Assembly (NCBI GenBank): GCA_002339345.1
Contig: DDKM01000006.1
Coordinates: 1-34,651, forward strand
Source: Firmicutes bacterium UBA2598
GTDB taxonomy: Bacteria; Bacillota; PH28-bin88
Direction: 5' to 3'
Length of the DNA: 34,651 bases
Shown here: positions 8,226-16,694 of the stretch, in pieces
Numbering within the stretch: position 1 is the stretch's first letter
Layout of the letters: the number at the start of each line of letters is the position of its first letter
Made by a program: the position numbers and the translations under genes
The notes under the pieces: model-generated
Databases searched by the model: none
What the model saw: the letters and a program-made list of their open reading frames with translations, nothing else
What the model was told of the DNA's origin: nothing

Positions 8226-8707
8226 CAATAAGAGAGAATAATGCGCAGGTAGTGATCGGTCTAGGGAATCCTATCTTAAGTGATGATGGGGTGGGTATCT
8301 TCGTGGCCAGGAGGGTAAAGGAGGAGTTAACCTCCAGGCGTCTCCCTGTCCCGGTGGATGTGGTGGAAGCATCCCTGGCGGGATTTAACCTCCTGGATCT
8401 GCTGCTGGGGTATCAACGAGCCATTATCGTAGACTCCATTAAGACCAAAGGCGGCACGGTCGGTGACATTTATCAATTCTCCCCTGAAGCACTGGCGCAA
8501 ACCGTCCGCCTGGCTTCGGTTCATGATCTTAATCTGGCTACTGCCCTGAAGTTTGGCAAGATGATGGACATGCCGCTGCCAGGGGACATTACTATCTATG
8601 CAGTGGAAGTTAATGACAACACTACCTTTCATGAGGGTTGCTGTCCAGAAGTGGAAAGGGTAATACCCCGCCTGGCCGAAATGGTGCTGGCAGCTCTGCC
8701 GAATTAA
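8216..8707 (+). CDS. Hydrogenase maturation endopeptidase (HyaD/HycI family)
   Basis: This 163-residue nickel-dependent endopeptidase should cleave the C-terminal tail of MvhA once nickel is inserted. The family signature GLGNPILSDDGVG (about 15-27), with the Asp that probes nickel, and a later VDSIK segment are clear. It overlaps the end of mvhA by ten bases, which fits a dedicated protease for that subunit. It is the last gene of the hdr-mvh transcription unit, since a strong terminator follows. Confidence 0.92.
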   Translation: MAVAIRENNAQVVIGLGNPILSDDGVGIFVARRVKEELTSRRLPVPVDVVEASLAGFNLLDLLLGYQRAIIVDSIKTKGGTVGDIYQFSPEALAQTVRLASVHDLNLATALKFGKMMDMPLPGDITIYAVEVNDNTTFHEGCCPEVERVIPRLAEMVLAALPN

Positions 8708-8713
8708 GTGCCG

Positions 8714-8750
8714 CAACAGGTTCCGGTACCAACCGGGGCCTGTTGTTTTT
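8714..8750 (+). terminator. Intrinsic terminator ending the hdr-mvh operon
   Basis: A 14-bp stem (8714-8727 with 8732-8745, two G-T wobbles, loop ACCA) is followed by TTTTT (8746-8750). It separates the hdr-mvh-protease operon from the hyp operon. Confidence 0.9.
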
Positions 8751-8799
8751 CTGGCAGTGAAATGGCAGCTTGAGGCAGTGAGGAATATTTTCTGTAAAA

Positions 8800-8833
8800 T
8801 TGGTCTGCCAACACAATAATGTGGTATTATAAT
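8800..8833 (+). promoter_or_regulatory. Candidate promoter of the hyp operon
   Basis: An extended -10 (TG-G-TATTAT, 8822-8830) overlaps a second possible -10 TATAAT (8828-8833), with a weak TTGGTC (8800-8805) upstream. It lies 35-45 bases before hypA and after the preceding terminator, so some promoter is needed here. The exact boxes are uncertain. Confidence 0.45.
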
Positions 8834-8867
8834 GACAAATAATACTTGGTGAAAAGGATGAGAGCCA

Positions 8868-9278
8868 GTGCACGAATTCGCCCTCATGGACCAGATCCTG
8901 GATACGGTGATAACCGATGCCGCTGGCAGAAAGCTGCTGCCAGTCCATGAGATTACCCTGGTAGTGGGCGAATTGGCCAATATTATGCCTGAAGCCCTGG
9001 AAATGGCCTTTCAGGTTTTCCGGGACAGCTCCCGTCCCGGTTTGAGTCCGGAGGCGTCGCTGGTAATCCGCCGGGAGCGGGGGCTGGTGCTGTGCCAGTT
9101 GTGCAACCAGCAGTATGAGCCGGAGGACGGGCTGGTCTTGTGTCCGGTCTGCGGGCTGCCGGGTCAAATCCTGGCTGGCCAGGAGCTTACCATTGAGTAC
9201 TATGCGGGAGGGGACGACCATGACCAAGATCCAGATGCAGCAGCCTGTTCTGGGAGCCAACAACCAGCAGGCGGATAA
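8868..9278 (+). CDS. hypA: Hydrogenase nickel incorporation protein HypA
   Basis: HypA delivers nickel to the hydrogenase large subunit together with HypB. The N-terminus MHEFALM provides the nickel-binding His2, which makes GTG 8868 the right start. A zinc site is formed by Cys 76, 79, 92 and 95 (CQLC, CPVC). HypA is usually about 115 residues; this frame runs to 136 because its tail enters the hypB reading region. The last 25 or so residues (Asp- and Gln-rich) are not typical of HypA and overlap hypB by 59 bases. Confidence 0.93.
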   Translation: MHEFALMDQILDTVITDAAGRKLLPVHEITLVVGELANIMPEALEMAFQVFRDSSRPGLSPEASLVIRRERGLVLCQLCNQQYEPEDGLVLCPVCGLPGQILAGQELTIEYYAGGDDHDQDPDAAACSGSQQPAGG

Positions 9279-9876
9279 AAATCGCGAAGCCTTTAACCAG
9301 AACAGGGTGTTGGTGGTCAACCTGATGAGTTCCCCCGGGGCAGGTAAAACCACCATCCTAGAGCGGACCATCCGTGAACTGGGCAGCTGCAACCTGAAAG
9401 TCGGCGTAATCGAAGGGGACCTGGCCACTTCGGTGGATGCGGAGCGCATCCGTGCGGCGGGGGCTCAGGCTGTCCAGATCAATACGGGTGGTGGTTGCCA
9501 CCTGGATGCCCGGATGATCGCCGGAGTGTTGTCCCAGTTTGACCTGGCGGAGTTGGACATCCTCTTCATTGAAAATGTGGGTAACCTGGTCTGCCCTGCC
9601 AGCTTCGACCTAGGGGAAAGCCTGCGGGTAACGGTGTTGTCGGTGACCGAGGGTAATGACAAGATAATCAAATATCCCATCATGTTCAGGAAAACCCAAG
9701 TGGTGTTATTGAACAAGATCGATCTTTTGCCTTATGTCCAATTTAACCTGGATCAGGCTGCCAGGGACCTGGCAACAATTAACCCGGCCAACCGCCTGGT
9801 ACCCCTTTCAGCCACCACAGGGGAGGGTTTTACGGTATGGATCGACTGGCTGAAGGCCAACCGGCAGCAGTGGTAA
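9220..9876 (+). CDS. hypB: Hydrogenase nickel incorporation GTPase HypB
   Basis: This 218-residue GTPase releases nickel into the hydrogenase precursor. The P-loop SPGAGKTT lies near residues 38-45. Metal-site Cys93-His94 (GGGCHLD), the IENVGNLVCPA segment and the NKIDLL guanine-recognition motif are all present. It lacks the N-terminal CXXCGC motif and histidine-rich region found in some HypB proteins, so nickel storage is unlikely. ATG 9220 follows GGGAGGGGA; upstream in-frame sequence lies inside hypA and is not HypB-like. Confidence 0.95.
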   Translation: MTKIQMQQPVLGANNQQADKNREAFNQNRVLVVNLMSSPGAGKTTILERTIRELGSCNLKVGVIEGDLATSVDAERIRAAGAQAVQINTGGGCHLDARMIAGVLSQFDLAELDILFIENVGNLVCPASFDLGESLRVTVLSVTEGNDKIIKYPIMFRKTQVVLLNKIDLLPYVQFNLDQAARDLATINPANRLVPLSATTGEGFTVWIDWLKANRQQW

Positions 9877-12317
9877 GAAGGCGGCTGCATGTTACCGGTA
9901 CCGTTCAGGGGGTTGGCTTCCGGCCCTTTTGCTATTGTGAAGCGGTGAAAAGAGGTCTGACAGGGTATGTGGAAAACGGTGTGGAGGGAGTGATGGTTGA
10001 GGTAGAGGGGGATCCGGCGGCGGTTCAGGATTTTATCCGTGTGCTCCGGGAGCAGCCGCCCCTGCTGGCCAGGATCCACCACCTGGAAGTGGTGGAATTG
10101 CCGCCGGTAGTGGAGACTTCCTTTACCATCCGGGAAAGTACCGGTGAGGGAGTGCGCCAGGTGTTAATCCCACCCGACATTGGGACATGCCAGGACTGTG
10201 CCCGGGAGCTGGCAGATCCTTCCCACCGGATGTGGCGGTATCCCTTTACCAATTGCACCCAGTGTGGTCCCAGGTATACTATTGTACGGGAAATACCTTA
10301 TGATCGCCACCACACCGCCATGGCCGGTTTCCCGCTATGCCCGGATTGTGAGCGGGAGTATCATGACCCGGCCAACCGCCGTTATCATGCCCAGCCGGTA
10401 GCGTGCCCCCGCTGCGGGCCGGTAGCCTGGCATGTGGGTCCATCCGCTGAGGACGGGCACCAACAGGGGGATAACGGAAATACCTGGCTGGAGAGGTGCT
10501 GGCATGACCTGGACCAGGGGAAGGTTGTGGCCATTAAAGGGCTGGGCGGCTACCACCTGGCGGTGGATGCCCTGAATATTGAAGCTATCCGCCTGCTCCG
10601 TTACCGGAAAAAAAGGCCCCACCAGCCCTTTGCCTTGATGGTAGGCAGCCTGGATGGGGTGAGGGAAATTTGCTGCCTGGGGGAGGCGGAGAAGCAGATC
10701 CTGTTATCCCCCCAGGCCCCCATTGTCCTCATGGAGCGCAGGGAAGGGGGATGCCCGGCGGGCATCAGTCCTGAAGGCTGGCAGGAGTGCTTGGCGGAAA
10801 TTGCCCCCGGAGTGCATAAGCTGGGGGTCATGTTGCCGTACACCCCCTTACACCACCTGCTTTTTACCGGCCGGCCCCAGGTCCTGGTAATGACCAGCGG
10901 CAACCGTTCCGGCCTGCCCCTGGCCAAGAGTGAAGAGGAAGCGGTGGCCACTTTGTCCGGAGTAGCCGATTCCTTTGTGCACCATAACCGGCCTATCATC
11001 CACCGGATTGATGATTCGGTAGTGGACGTCCGCAGGGGTAGCATCTATTTTTTCCGCCGGGCCAGGGGCTTTGTGCCGGTACCGGTGGAAGGGCCAACGA
11101 CGGTAGACGGCCTGATCGGCCTGGGCGGGGAACTCAAAAACACCTTTGCCGTGGGAAGGGGAGCCAGCATTTTCTTAGGACCCCATATGGGAGAGCTGGC
11201 TGCCTTGGAAGTGCAAAAAAATTACCTGGATGCCCTGGGCCACCTCCTACGGCTGCTTGGTGTGGAGCCCCAGGGCATAGTCTATGACTTGCATCCCGGT
11301 TATGCCACAACCTCCATCGCCAGCCGGTTTAACCGGCAGGGTTTGCCAGTCCTGGGGGTACAGCACCACCACGCCCATATGATGGCCGTGGCGGGAGAGC
11401 ATCGCCTAACTGGGAAATGTCTTGGTATTGTGCTGGACGGGACCGGTTACGGGCCCGACGGCAGGGTGTGGGGTATGGAACTGCTGTGGGGCGATGCCAC
11501 CGGCTTCAGCCGGGTCGGCCACCTCAAGGCATCTCCCCTGCCGGGCGGGGACCAGGCCATCCGGTATCCCTGGCGGGCAGCCCTGGGAATGGTCGCCCAT
11601 CACCTGGGTGATCAGGGTATCGCCCGGGCGGCCAGGTACCTGGGGCATCATAAGGACTGGGAAGCTTTAGGGCGGATGCTTTCCGGCGGTTGGCCCTTCG
11701 TCATGGGAGGGACCTGTGGGCGGTTGTTTGATGCGGTGGCCGCCCTCCTGGGCCTGGTGAAGGAGGCCACCTATGACGGTCACCCGGCGATATTAATGGA
11801 AAATATCATGGATAAGTCCAGGCCGTACCCACCCTACCATTACCGGGTGCAATGGCATGCGGACAGGCATTTATTTGAGGCGGATCCGGGGCCGGTGCTG
11901 GCGGGCGTACTGCAAGATTTGGAAGATGGCAGCCAGCCCGGTTGGATTAGCGGCCGGTTGCACGAAACCGTATGCTGGATCATGGTGGACCTGGTCAAAG
12001 GATTTTTCGGGGTTACAGGACAAAAATACCCGGTGGTGCTGGGCGGCGGGGCCTTCCAGAATATGTACCTGGTTGACCGGCTCCAGCAAATGCTGGAGGA
12101 AGCGGGCTGGCAGGTATGGCTGCCCACCCTGATGCCGCCCAATGACGGAGCTCTGGCGGCAGGGCAGCTGGTGGTAGCCGGGGCTGTAGCCAGGCGCGAC
12201 AAAGGGAAAGAACTTTTCCCGGCCGCCTCACCGGCATATGTAGAGCCATCGCCGGAGCATCCCTTCGGCATTTATCTTTACGAAAGCGGTGGGGGAGGGG
12301 AACAGCAATGTGTTTAG
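9837..12317 (+). CDS. hypF: Carbamoyltransferase HypF (cyanide ligand synthesis)
   Basis: HypF converts carbamoyl phosphate to the thiocarbamate on HypE that becomes the CN ligands. Domains in order are an acylphosphatase domain (about 14-100, GTVQGVGFRPF), two zinc fingers (Cys 118, 121, 140, 143 and Cys 168, 171, 190, 193), a YrdC-like nucleotide-binding domain (about 215-410) and a Kae1-like carbamoyltransferase domain with a HHHAH metal site (near 510). Its 826 residues exceed the usual 750-780 slightly. ATG 9837 has GGGAGGG nine bases upstream and overlaps hypB by 40 bases. Confidence 0.95.
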   Translation: MDRLAEGQPAAVVRRRLHVTGTVQGVGFRPFCYCEAVKRGLTGYVENGVEGVMVEVEGDPAAVQDFIRVLREQPPLLARIHHLEVVELPPVVETSFTIRESTGEGVRQVLIPPDIGTCQDCARELADPSHRMWRYPFTNCTQCGPRYTIVREIPYDRHHTAMAGFPLCPDCEREYHDPANRRYHAQPVACPRCGPVAWHVGPSAEDGHQQGDNGNTWLERCWHDLDQGKVVAIKGLGGYHLAVDALNIEAIRLLRYRKKRPHQPFALMVGSLDGVREICCLGEAEKQILLSPQAPIVLMERREGGCPAGISPEGWQECLAEIAPGVHKLGVMLPYTPLHHLLFTGRPQVLVMTSGNRSGLPLAKSEEEAVATLSGVADSFVHHNRPIIHRIDDSVVDVRRGSIYFFRRARGFVPVPVEGPTTVDGLIGLGGELKNTFAVGRGASIFLGPHMGELAALEVQKNYLDALGHLLRLLGVEPQGIVYDLHPGYATTSIASRFNRQGLPVLGVQHHHAHMMAVAGEHRLTGKCLGIVLDGTGYGPDGRVWGMELLWGDATGFSRVGHLKASPLPGGDQAIRYPWRAALGMVAHHLGDQGIARAARYLGHHKDWEALGRMLSGGWPFVMGGTCGRLFDAVAALLGLVKEATYDGHPAILMENIMDKSRPYPPYHYRVQWHADRHLFEADPGPVLAGVLQDLEDGSQPGWISGRLHETVCWIMVDLVKGFFGVTGQKYPVVLGGGAFQNMYLVDRLQQMLEEAGWQVWLPTLMPPNDGALAAGQLVVAGAVARRDKGKELFPAASPAYVEPSPEHPFGIYLYESGGGGEQQCV

Positions 12318-12535
12318 CCGTTCCGGCCAAGGTTTTGGAAAGGGGAGAGTTCACGGCCAAGGTGGAGAGCCTGGGCAATATCCTGGAAGTAGGGATCATG
12401 TTAACTCCAGACGTGGAAGTGGGACAGTACGTATACGTTCATTCCGGCCAGGCCATCCAGGTAGTGGATGCAACGGCGGCTCAGGAGAGCCTTGCCCTTT
12501 GGAAGGAGTTGACCACCAATGCCGGAGATTCTTGA
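12308..12535 (+). CDS. hypC: Hydrogenase assembly chaperone HypC
   Basis: This 75-residue chaperone starts MCLAVPAKV, with the essential Cys2 that holds the Fe(CN)2CO unit with HypD before transfer to the large subunit. The start overlaps the hypF stop by ten bases. The gene is full length and overlaps hypD by 17 bases, consistent with stoichiometric production of the HypCD complex. Confidence 0.95.
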   Translation: MCLAVPAKVLERGEFTAKVESLGNILEVGIMLTPDVEVGQYVYVHSGQAIQVVDATAAQESLALWKELTTNAGDS

Positions 12536-13655
12536 GGCCTTTCAGGATGCCAAGCTGTCCCGGGACCTATTGACAATGGTGCGGAAACTGGCTGCCGCCT
12601 ACCGGGAGAAGCACGGAAGACCCATGGCCCTGATGGAGGTATGTGGTACCCATACCATGGCGCTGGCCCGCAGCGGTATCCGGGAAGCGGTGGCAGGAGA
12701 AGTGCGGCTGGTGTCAGGTCCCGGATGTCCGGTATGTGTCACATCCCAGGATGACATCCACCGGATGCAAGTGCTGGCAGCACAAAGGGAAGCGATAGTT
12801 TGCACCTTCGGTGATATGATGCGGGTGCCCGGGAGGGAGGGGAGCCTGCAGGATACCCGGGCCCGTGGCGGCGACGTGCGGGTTATCTATAACCCTGTGG
12901 AAGCTGTGGCTATAGCCGCAGCAAATCCCAACCGCCCGGTGGTTTTCTTTGGCATCGGCTTTGAAACCACCATTCCCACCGTTGCAGCGGCCCTGGTGGA
13001 AGCGGAAAGGCAGCAAATAACCAATTTCTACCTTTTCACCGCCTTTAAGCTGGTAACTCCAGTTTTACACTATCTATTAACTTTGGGTGAAGTACGCCTG
13101 GACGGATTGCTCCTGCCGGGACATGTGAGCGTCATCCTAGGAGAAGGGGATTTTACCTTCCTGGCGGACCAGTACCGGGTACCAAGCGTAATCAGCGGCT
13201 TCCTGCCGGTGGACATGCTGGGCGGGATCGCCTTGCTGTTGCAGATGGGCATAAGAGGTGAGGCGCAGGTCAAAAACGCTTACCCAAGGGTGGTCCGGTA
13301 TGAGGGCAACCCCACGGCCAAGGGCTTGGTGTCCAGATATTTCGTACCAGCCGATACCAAATGGCGGGGCATCGGGATTATTCCCGGCAGTGGGCTTGCA
13401 TTAAAACCCCAGTGGGAGCACAGGGATTGCCGCTATCGTTGGCCTCACCTGTGGCAACTGGAAGAGGATACCGAAATAGCCGGTTGCCGGTGTGGTGAGA
13501 TTTTGCGGGGGGTTATTACGCCGCACCAGTGTCCCAGGTTTGCCACCGACTGCACTCCGGTCGACCCTGTTGGGCCGTGCATGGTGTCCAGTGAGGGTAC
13601 CTGTGCAGCCTATTACCAGCACTTGCGTCTAGCAGGCCACAGGGAGAAAGGGTGA
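12519..13655 (+). CDS. hypD: Hydrogenase iron-cofactor assembly protein HypD
   Basis: HypD is the iron-sulfur scaffold on which the Fe(CN)2CO group is assembled with HypC. Conserved cysteines occur in EVCGTHT (Cys42), GPGCPVC (Cys69 and Cys72) and a C-terminal [4Fe-4S] cluster region (GCRCGE, HQCPRF, GPCMVSSEGTC). Length 378 is normal. The gene lies between hypC and hypE with no room for an internal promoter. Confidence 0.96.
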   Translation: MPEILEAFQDAKLSRDLLTMVRKLAAAYREKHGRPMALMEVCGTHTMALARSGIREAVAGEVRLVSGPGCPVCVTSQDDIHRMQVLAAQREAIVCTFGDMMRVPGREGSLQDTRARGGDVRVIYNPVEAVAIAAANPNRPVVFFGIGFETTIPTVAAALVEAERQQITNFYLFTAFKLVTPVLHYLLTLGEVRLDGLLLPGHVSVILGEGDFTFLADQYRVPSVISGFLPVDMLGGIALLLQMGIRGEAQVKNAYPRVVRYEGNPTAKGLVSRYFVPADTKWRGIGIIPGSGLALKPQWEHRDCRYRWPHLWQLEEDTEIAGCRCGEILRGVITPHQCPRFATDCTPVDPVGPCMVSSEGTCAAYYQHLRLAGHREKG

Positions 13656-13662
13656 GGGAAAG

Positions 13663-14661
13663 GTGGAGGTTATCACTTTGGCCCATGGTGAGGGGGGGCA
13701 GTTAACCCACCGGTTGATCCAGGAGGTTTTCGCCAAGGCCTTTGGCAGGGGATTGGAAACCGGATATGACGCTGCCCTGCTGCCGGGCTGGGAGCAAATA
13801 ATTGTGTCTACCGACAGCTTTGTGGTGCACCCCTGGCGATTTCCGGGGGGTGACATCGGCAAGCTGGCGGTGGTGGGTACTGTCAATGATGTGGCCATGC
13901 GGGGCGGCCGGGCTGCTTATATCACAGCGGGGTTTATCCTGGAGGAGGGCTTACCCCTGTCAGATCTGGCGTCCGTGGTCAACTCCATGGCGCAAACAGC
14001 CAGGGGGGCCGGGGTTGTGCTGGTGGCTGGTGATACAAAGGTAGTGGAAAAAGGAAAAGGAGACGGTATTTTCATCAATACCACCGGGTTTGGCCCCTTG
14101 TTGCCCGGCGCAGCCCTTTCCTTGGAAGCCATGGAACCCGGGGATGTCGTCATCGTCAGCGGTACTGTAGGGGATCACGGCGGCGCCATGCTGGTTGCCA
14201 GGAGTGGTGGGGAGTTACTGTCGCCGGTGGAGAGCGACTGTGCCAGCCTGCACGGCCTGGCGGCTGACCTGCTGGCAGCCTGCGGACCTGCCGTGAAGAT
14301 GCTGAGGGACCCGACCCGGGGCGGCCTGGCTACCTCCCTGGTGGAACTGGCGGAGGACGCCGGTCTGGACATTGAGGTGGAAGAGGCTGCAGTACCGGTA
14401 CAGGAGGCGGTACGGGGCATCTGTGAGTTGTTCGGGCTGGACCATCTTTATCTGGCCAATGAGGGCAAGCTGGTGGCCATTGTCCGGGAGCAGGCCGTCG
14501 ACACAGCCCTGCAGGTGCTGCGTCGGCATCCCCTGGGGAAGGAAGCGGTGAGCATCGGCCGGGTAACCGGTCGGGGCGGATCCCTTTACCTGAAGACGCC
14601 GCTGGGTATTACCAAGCGGCTGGAAAGACTGCCCGGGTTGCAGCTGCCCAGGATCTGTTAG
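13663..14661 (+). CDS. hypE: Carbamoyl dehydratase HypE
   Basis: HypE is an AIR-synthase-fold ATPase that dehydrates the S-carbamoyl group on its C-terminal cysteine to thiocyanate, the CN donor. The protein ends in PRIC, the expected terminal cysteine. The N-terminal AHGEGGQ motif and DPTRGGLAT segment match the family. Length is 332 residues. The GTG start follows AGGGAAAG and is seven bases after hypD. It is homologous to SelD, but PRIC and the gene order identify it as HypE. Confidence 0.96.
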   Translation: MEVITLAHGEGGQLTHRLIQEVFAKAFGRGLETGYDAALLPGWEQIIVSTDSFVVHPWRFPGGDIGKLAVVGTVNDVAMRGGRAAYITAGFILEEGLPLSDLASVVNSMAQTARGAGVVLVAGDTKVVEKGKGDGIFINTTGFGPLLPGAALSLEAMEPGDVVIVSGTVGDHGGAMLVARSGGELLSPVESDCASLHGLAADLLAACGPAVKMLRDPTRGGLATSLVELAEDAGLDIEVEEAAVPVQEAVRGICELFGLDHLYLANEGKLVAIVREQAVDTALQVLRRHPLGKEAVSIGRVTGRGGSLYLKTPLGITKRLERLPGLQLPRIC

Positions 14662-14693
14662 GTTGTCCCCTTAATAATCCAGCGGCAATAGGG

Positions 14694-14721
14694 TTGACTT
14701 TTACCCGTTGCCGGATATAAT
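14694..14721 (+). promoter_or_regulatory. SigmaA promoter for tRNA-Asn
   Basis: TTGACT (14694-14699) and TATAAT (14716-14721) are separated by 16 bases, placing the transcript start a few bases upstream of the tRNA. Confidence 0.8.
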
Positions 14722-14735
14722 AAAGAATGTGCTAT

Positions 14736-14810
14736 TCCTCGGTAGCTCAAGGGTAGAGCAACCGGCTGTTAACCGGTAGGTTGTAGGTTCGAATCCTACC
14801 CGGGGAGCCA
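14736..14810 (+). tRNA. tRNA-Asn (anticodon GTT), CCA encoded
   Basis: A complete cloverleaf can be drawn. The acceptor stem TCCTCGG (14736-14742) pairs with CCGGGGA (14800-14806), with G as discriminator and genomic CCA. The D stem is GCTC/GAGC. The anticodon stem ACCGG/CCGGT encloses loop CTGTTAA with anticodon GTT. The T stem-loop contains GGTTCGAATCC. Confidence 0.97.
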
Positions 14811-14821
14811 TCAAGCAAAGC

Positions 14822-14849
14822 AAACCTGACCAGAGTGGTCAGGTTTTTT
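14822..14849 (+). terminator. Intrinsic terminator after tRNA-Asn
   Basis: A perfect 11-bp stem (14822-14832 with 14836-14846, loop GAG) runs into a T tract ending at 14849. The transcript is therefore probably a single-gene tRNA unit, and the downstream transporter needs its own promoter. I found only a poor candidate for that (TATAAT at 14952-14957 without a good -35 box). Confidence 0.92.
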
Positions 14850-15009
14850 GTTTTGCCCACAATGGCTGCCACATTATGGCTATGCGTAAACGGACTTGCT
14901 CCTTGCCAAACCATAACAACATGTAATTAGATCATCACCCGGCTTCCACGTTATAATCAAAGGCGCCAACGGTATCTTTCGGAACTTTTTGAAGCGGGGG
15001 GACATCACT

Positions 15010-15900
15010 GTGAGAAGAAAAATATCTATCCTTGCCATGATCGTGGTTTTGGTGTTATTAGCTTTCAGCGGCTGCTCCAAACCATCCATGGAAACGGGCA
15101 ATAAGCCGGAGCAGGTTTTTAGAATTGGCGGCATCCCGGACCAGGATACCGCCAAGCTGGTGCGCCGTTTTAACGCCGTTGCCGAATATTTAGGCAAGGA
15201 AACCGGCCTGAAGGTGGAGTACGTTCCTTCCATTGACTATGCTGCCCTATTAACTGCCTTCCAACGGGGCGAAATCCATTTGGCCTGGTTTGGCGGTTTG
15301 ACAGGCGTCCAAGCCCGGTCTGCCGTTCCAGGGTCTGAGGCCATAGCCCAAAGACCCCGGGATGCCCAGTTTCACTCGGTTTTCATTGTCCAAGCCTCGC
15401 TGCCGGTAAATAAACTGGAAGATTTGAAGGGGTTGAGCTTTACCTTTGGCAGCGAAAGCTCCACTTCCGGCCATTTAATGCCGCGCTATTACCTGATGCA
15501 GGCAGGTATCAACCCGGAAAAGGACTTTGACGGCCAGCCCAGCTATTCGGGATCCCATGATAAAACCTGGAAAATGGTTGAATCGGGTGGGATCCAGGCG
15601 GGTGCTTTGAATGAGGCGGTGTGGGAAGAAGCGGTGAAAAAGGGAGCGGTAGATACCGGCAAAGTGAAGGTATTATATATAACTCCCGATTACTATGATT
15701 ACAATTGGACCATCAATGCCAATGTGGATGGTGTGTTCGGCCATGGTACAAAGGAAAAGGTCAAAAAGGCCCTGCTGTCCATGGGGCCGGGCCAGGCCGA
15801 GATTCTGGAGATGTTCCAAACTGACAGTTTTATCGAGACAAAAAACGAGAACTATGAGGCGATTCGCATGGTAGCCAAGGAGCTGGGAATTATCAAGTGA
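15010..15900 (+). CDS. Oxyanion ABC transporter binding lipoprotein, putative selenate type
   Basis: This is a PhnD-like periplasmic-type binding protein of 296 residues, probably anchored as a lipoprotein: MRRK, a hydrophobic stretch and a Cys near residue 20 (AFSGC). The -3 position is Phe, so the lipobox is imperfect. The mature protein contains IPDQD near its start, WFGGLTGVQAR, AQFHSVFI, TFGSESSTSG and YSGSHDKT. I recall these as characteristic of the putative selenate ABC transporter binding-protein family rather than of phosphonate or phosphite binders. Substrate remains inferred. GTG 15010 has GGGGGGA eight bases upstream; the longer TTG start at 14989 would disrupt the signal peptide. 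It heads a four-gene importer operon. Confidence 0.8.
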   Translation: MRRKISILAMIVVLVLLAFSGCSKPSMETGNKPEQVFRIGGIPDQDTAKLVRRFNAVAEYLGKETGLKVEYVPSIDYAALLTAFQRGEIHLAWFGGLTGVQARSAVPGSEAIAQRPRDAQFHSVFIVQASLPVNKLEDLKGLSFTFGSESSTSGHLMPRYYLMQAGINPEKDFDGQPSYSGSHDKTWKMVESGGIQAGALNEAVWEEAVKKGAVDTGKVKVLYITPDYYDYNWTINANVDGVFGHGTKEKVKKALLSMGPGQAEILEMFQTDSFIETKNENYEAIRMVAKELGIIK

Positions 15901-16694
15901 ACGGGGTAAAGAAAAATACCGTTGCCCCCATGTTCCAGTTAAATAACATCACTAAAAGTTTCGGGGGAGGATTCAGCCTATCCCCCCTTTCCCTTGTGAT
16001 CCAGAAAGGAGAAACTGTGGCACTGGTGGGGCCGAGCGGGTCAGGTAAGACCACCCTGTTAAACATCATGGCTAACATCATCAGGCCGGACAGCGGCCAG
16101 GTTATCATTGACGGGGTGCCGGCGCAGAAGTTGAGACCTGGCAGGGAGCTTTCCCGCCGGGTGGGGATGGTCCACCAGCAATTTGATCTGGTTGATCAAC
16201 TTCCGGTAATTCACAATGTCCTGGCTGGCCGGTTGGGTGAGTGGGGCCTGGGCCGTTCCCTGCTGTCATTGTTTATCCCACAGGATAAGCACCTGGCGGT
16301 ACACGCCCTGGAACGGGTGGGCCTATCGGCAAAGATTTACCAGCGTACCGCCTACCTGTCCGGTGGAGAACAGCAGAGGGTGGCGCTGGCCAGGCTGTTG
16401 GTGCAGCGCCCGGCAGCCATCCTGGCCGATGAACCCGTCTCTTCATTGGATCCGGCTCGGGCCGAAGACTTGCTGCGCATGCTAGTTGGGTTTGCCAGGG
16501 AAGACGAGCAAACACTGGTAGCCAGTCTGCACTCTGTAGATTATGCCAGGCGGTATTTTTCCCGCCTCATCGCGTTGCGGGACGGGGCAGTATACTTTGA
16601 TTTACCGGTATCGGCGGTGGATGATGGTACCCTGGCGCGTCTATACGATTTGGGGGAGGATGCCAATGGCGAGGCAATTTGTCAAAACCCATGA
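15897..16694 (+). CDS. ABC transporter ATP-binding protein (PhnC-like)
   Basis: This 265-residue ATPase energises the importer. Walker A GPSGSGKTT, Q-loop HQQFDLVDQL, signature LSGGEQQRVALAR and Walker B ILADEP are intact. The GTG start overlaps the binding-protein stop as GTGA; ATG 15930 is an alternative without a good ribosome site. The PhnC-like sequence and neighbours place it in the phosphonate/selenate-type importer class. Confidence 0.9.
   Translation: MNGVKKNTVAPMFQLNNITKSFGGGFSLSPLSLVIQKGETVALVGPSGSGKTTLLNIMANIIRPDSGQVIIDGVPAQKLRPGRELSRRVGMVHQQFDLVDQLPVIHNVLAGRLGEWGLGRSLLSLFIPQDKHLAVHALERVGLSAKIYQRTAYLSGGEQQRVALARLLVQRPAAILADEPVSSLDPARAEDLLRMLVGFAREDEQTLVASLHSVDYARRYFSRLIALRDGAVYFDLPVSAVDDGTLARLYDLGEDANGEAICQNP

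Noticed and set aside
10075..10096. Inverted repeat TCCACCAC/GTGGTGGA in hypF
   Set aside because: Short, inside coding sequence and not followed by a T run; likely chance from Gly/Val/His codons.
14736..14810. tRNA-Asn as an integration (att) site for a mobile island
   Set aside because: No integrase gene and no repeat of the tRNA 3' end is seen elsewhere in the window; the tRNA has its own promoter and terminator.
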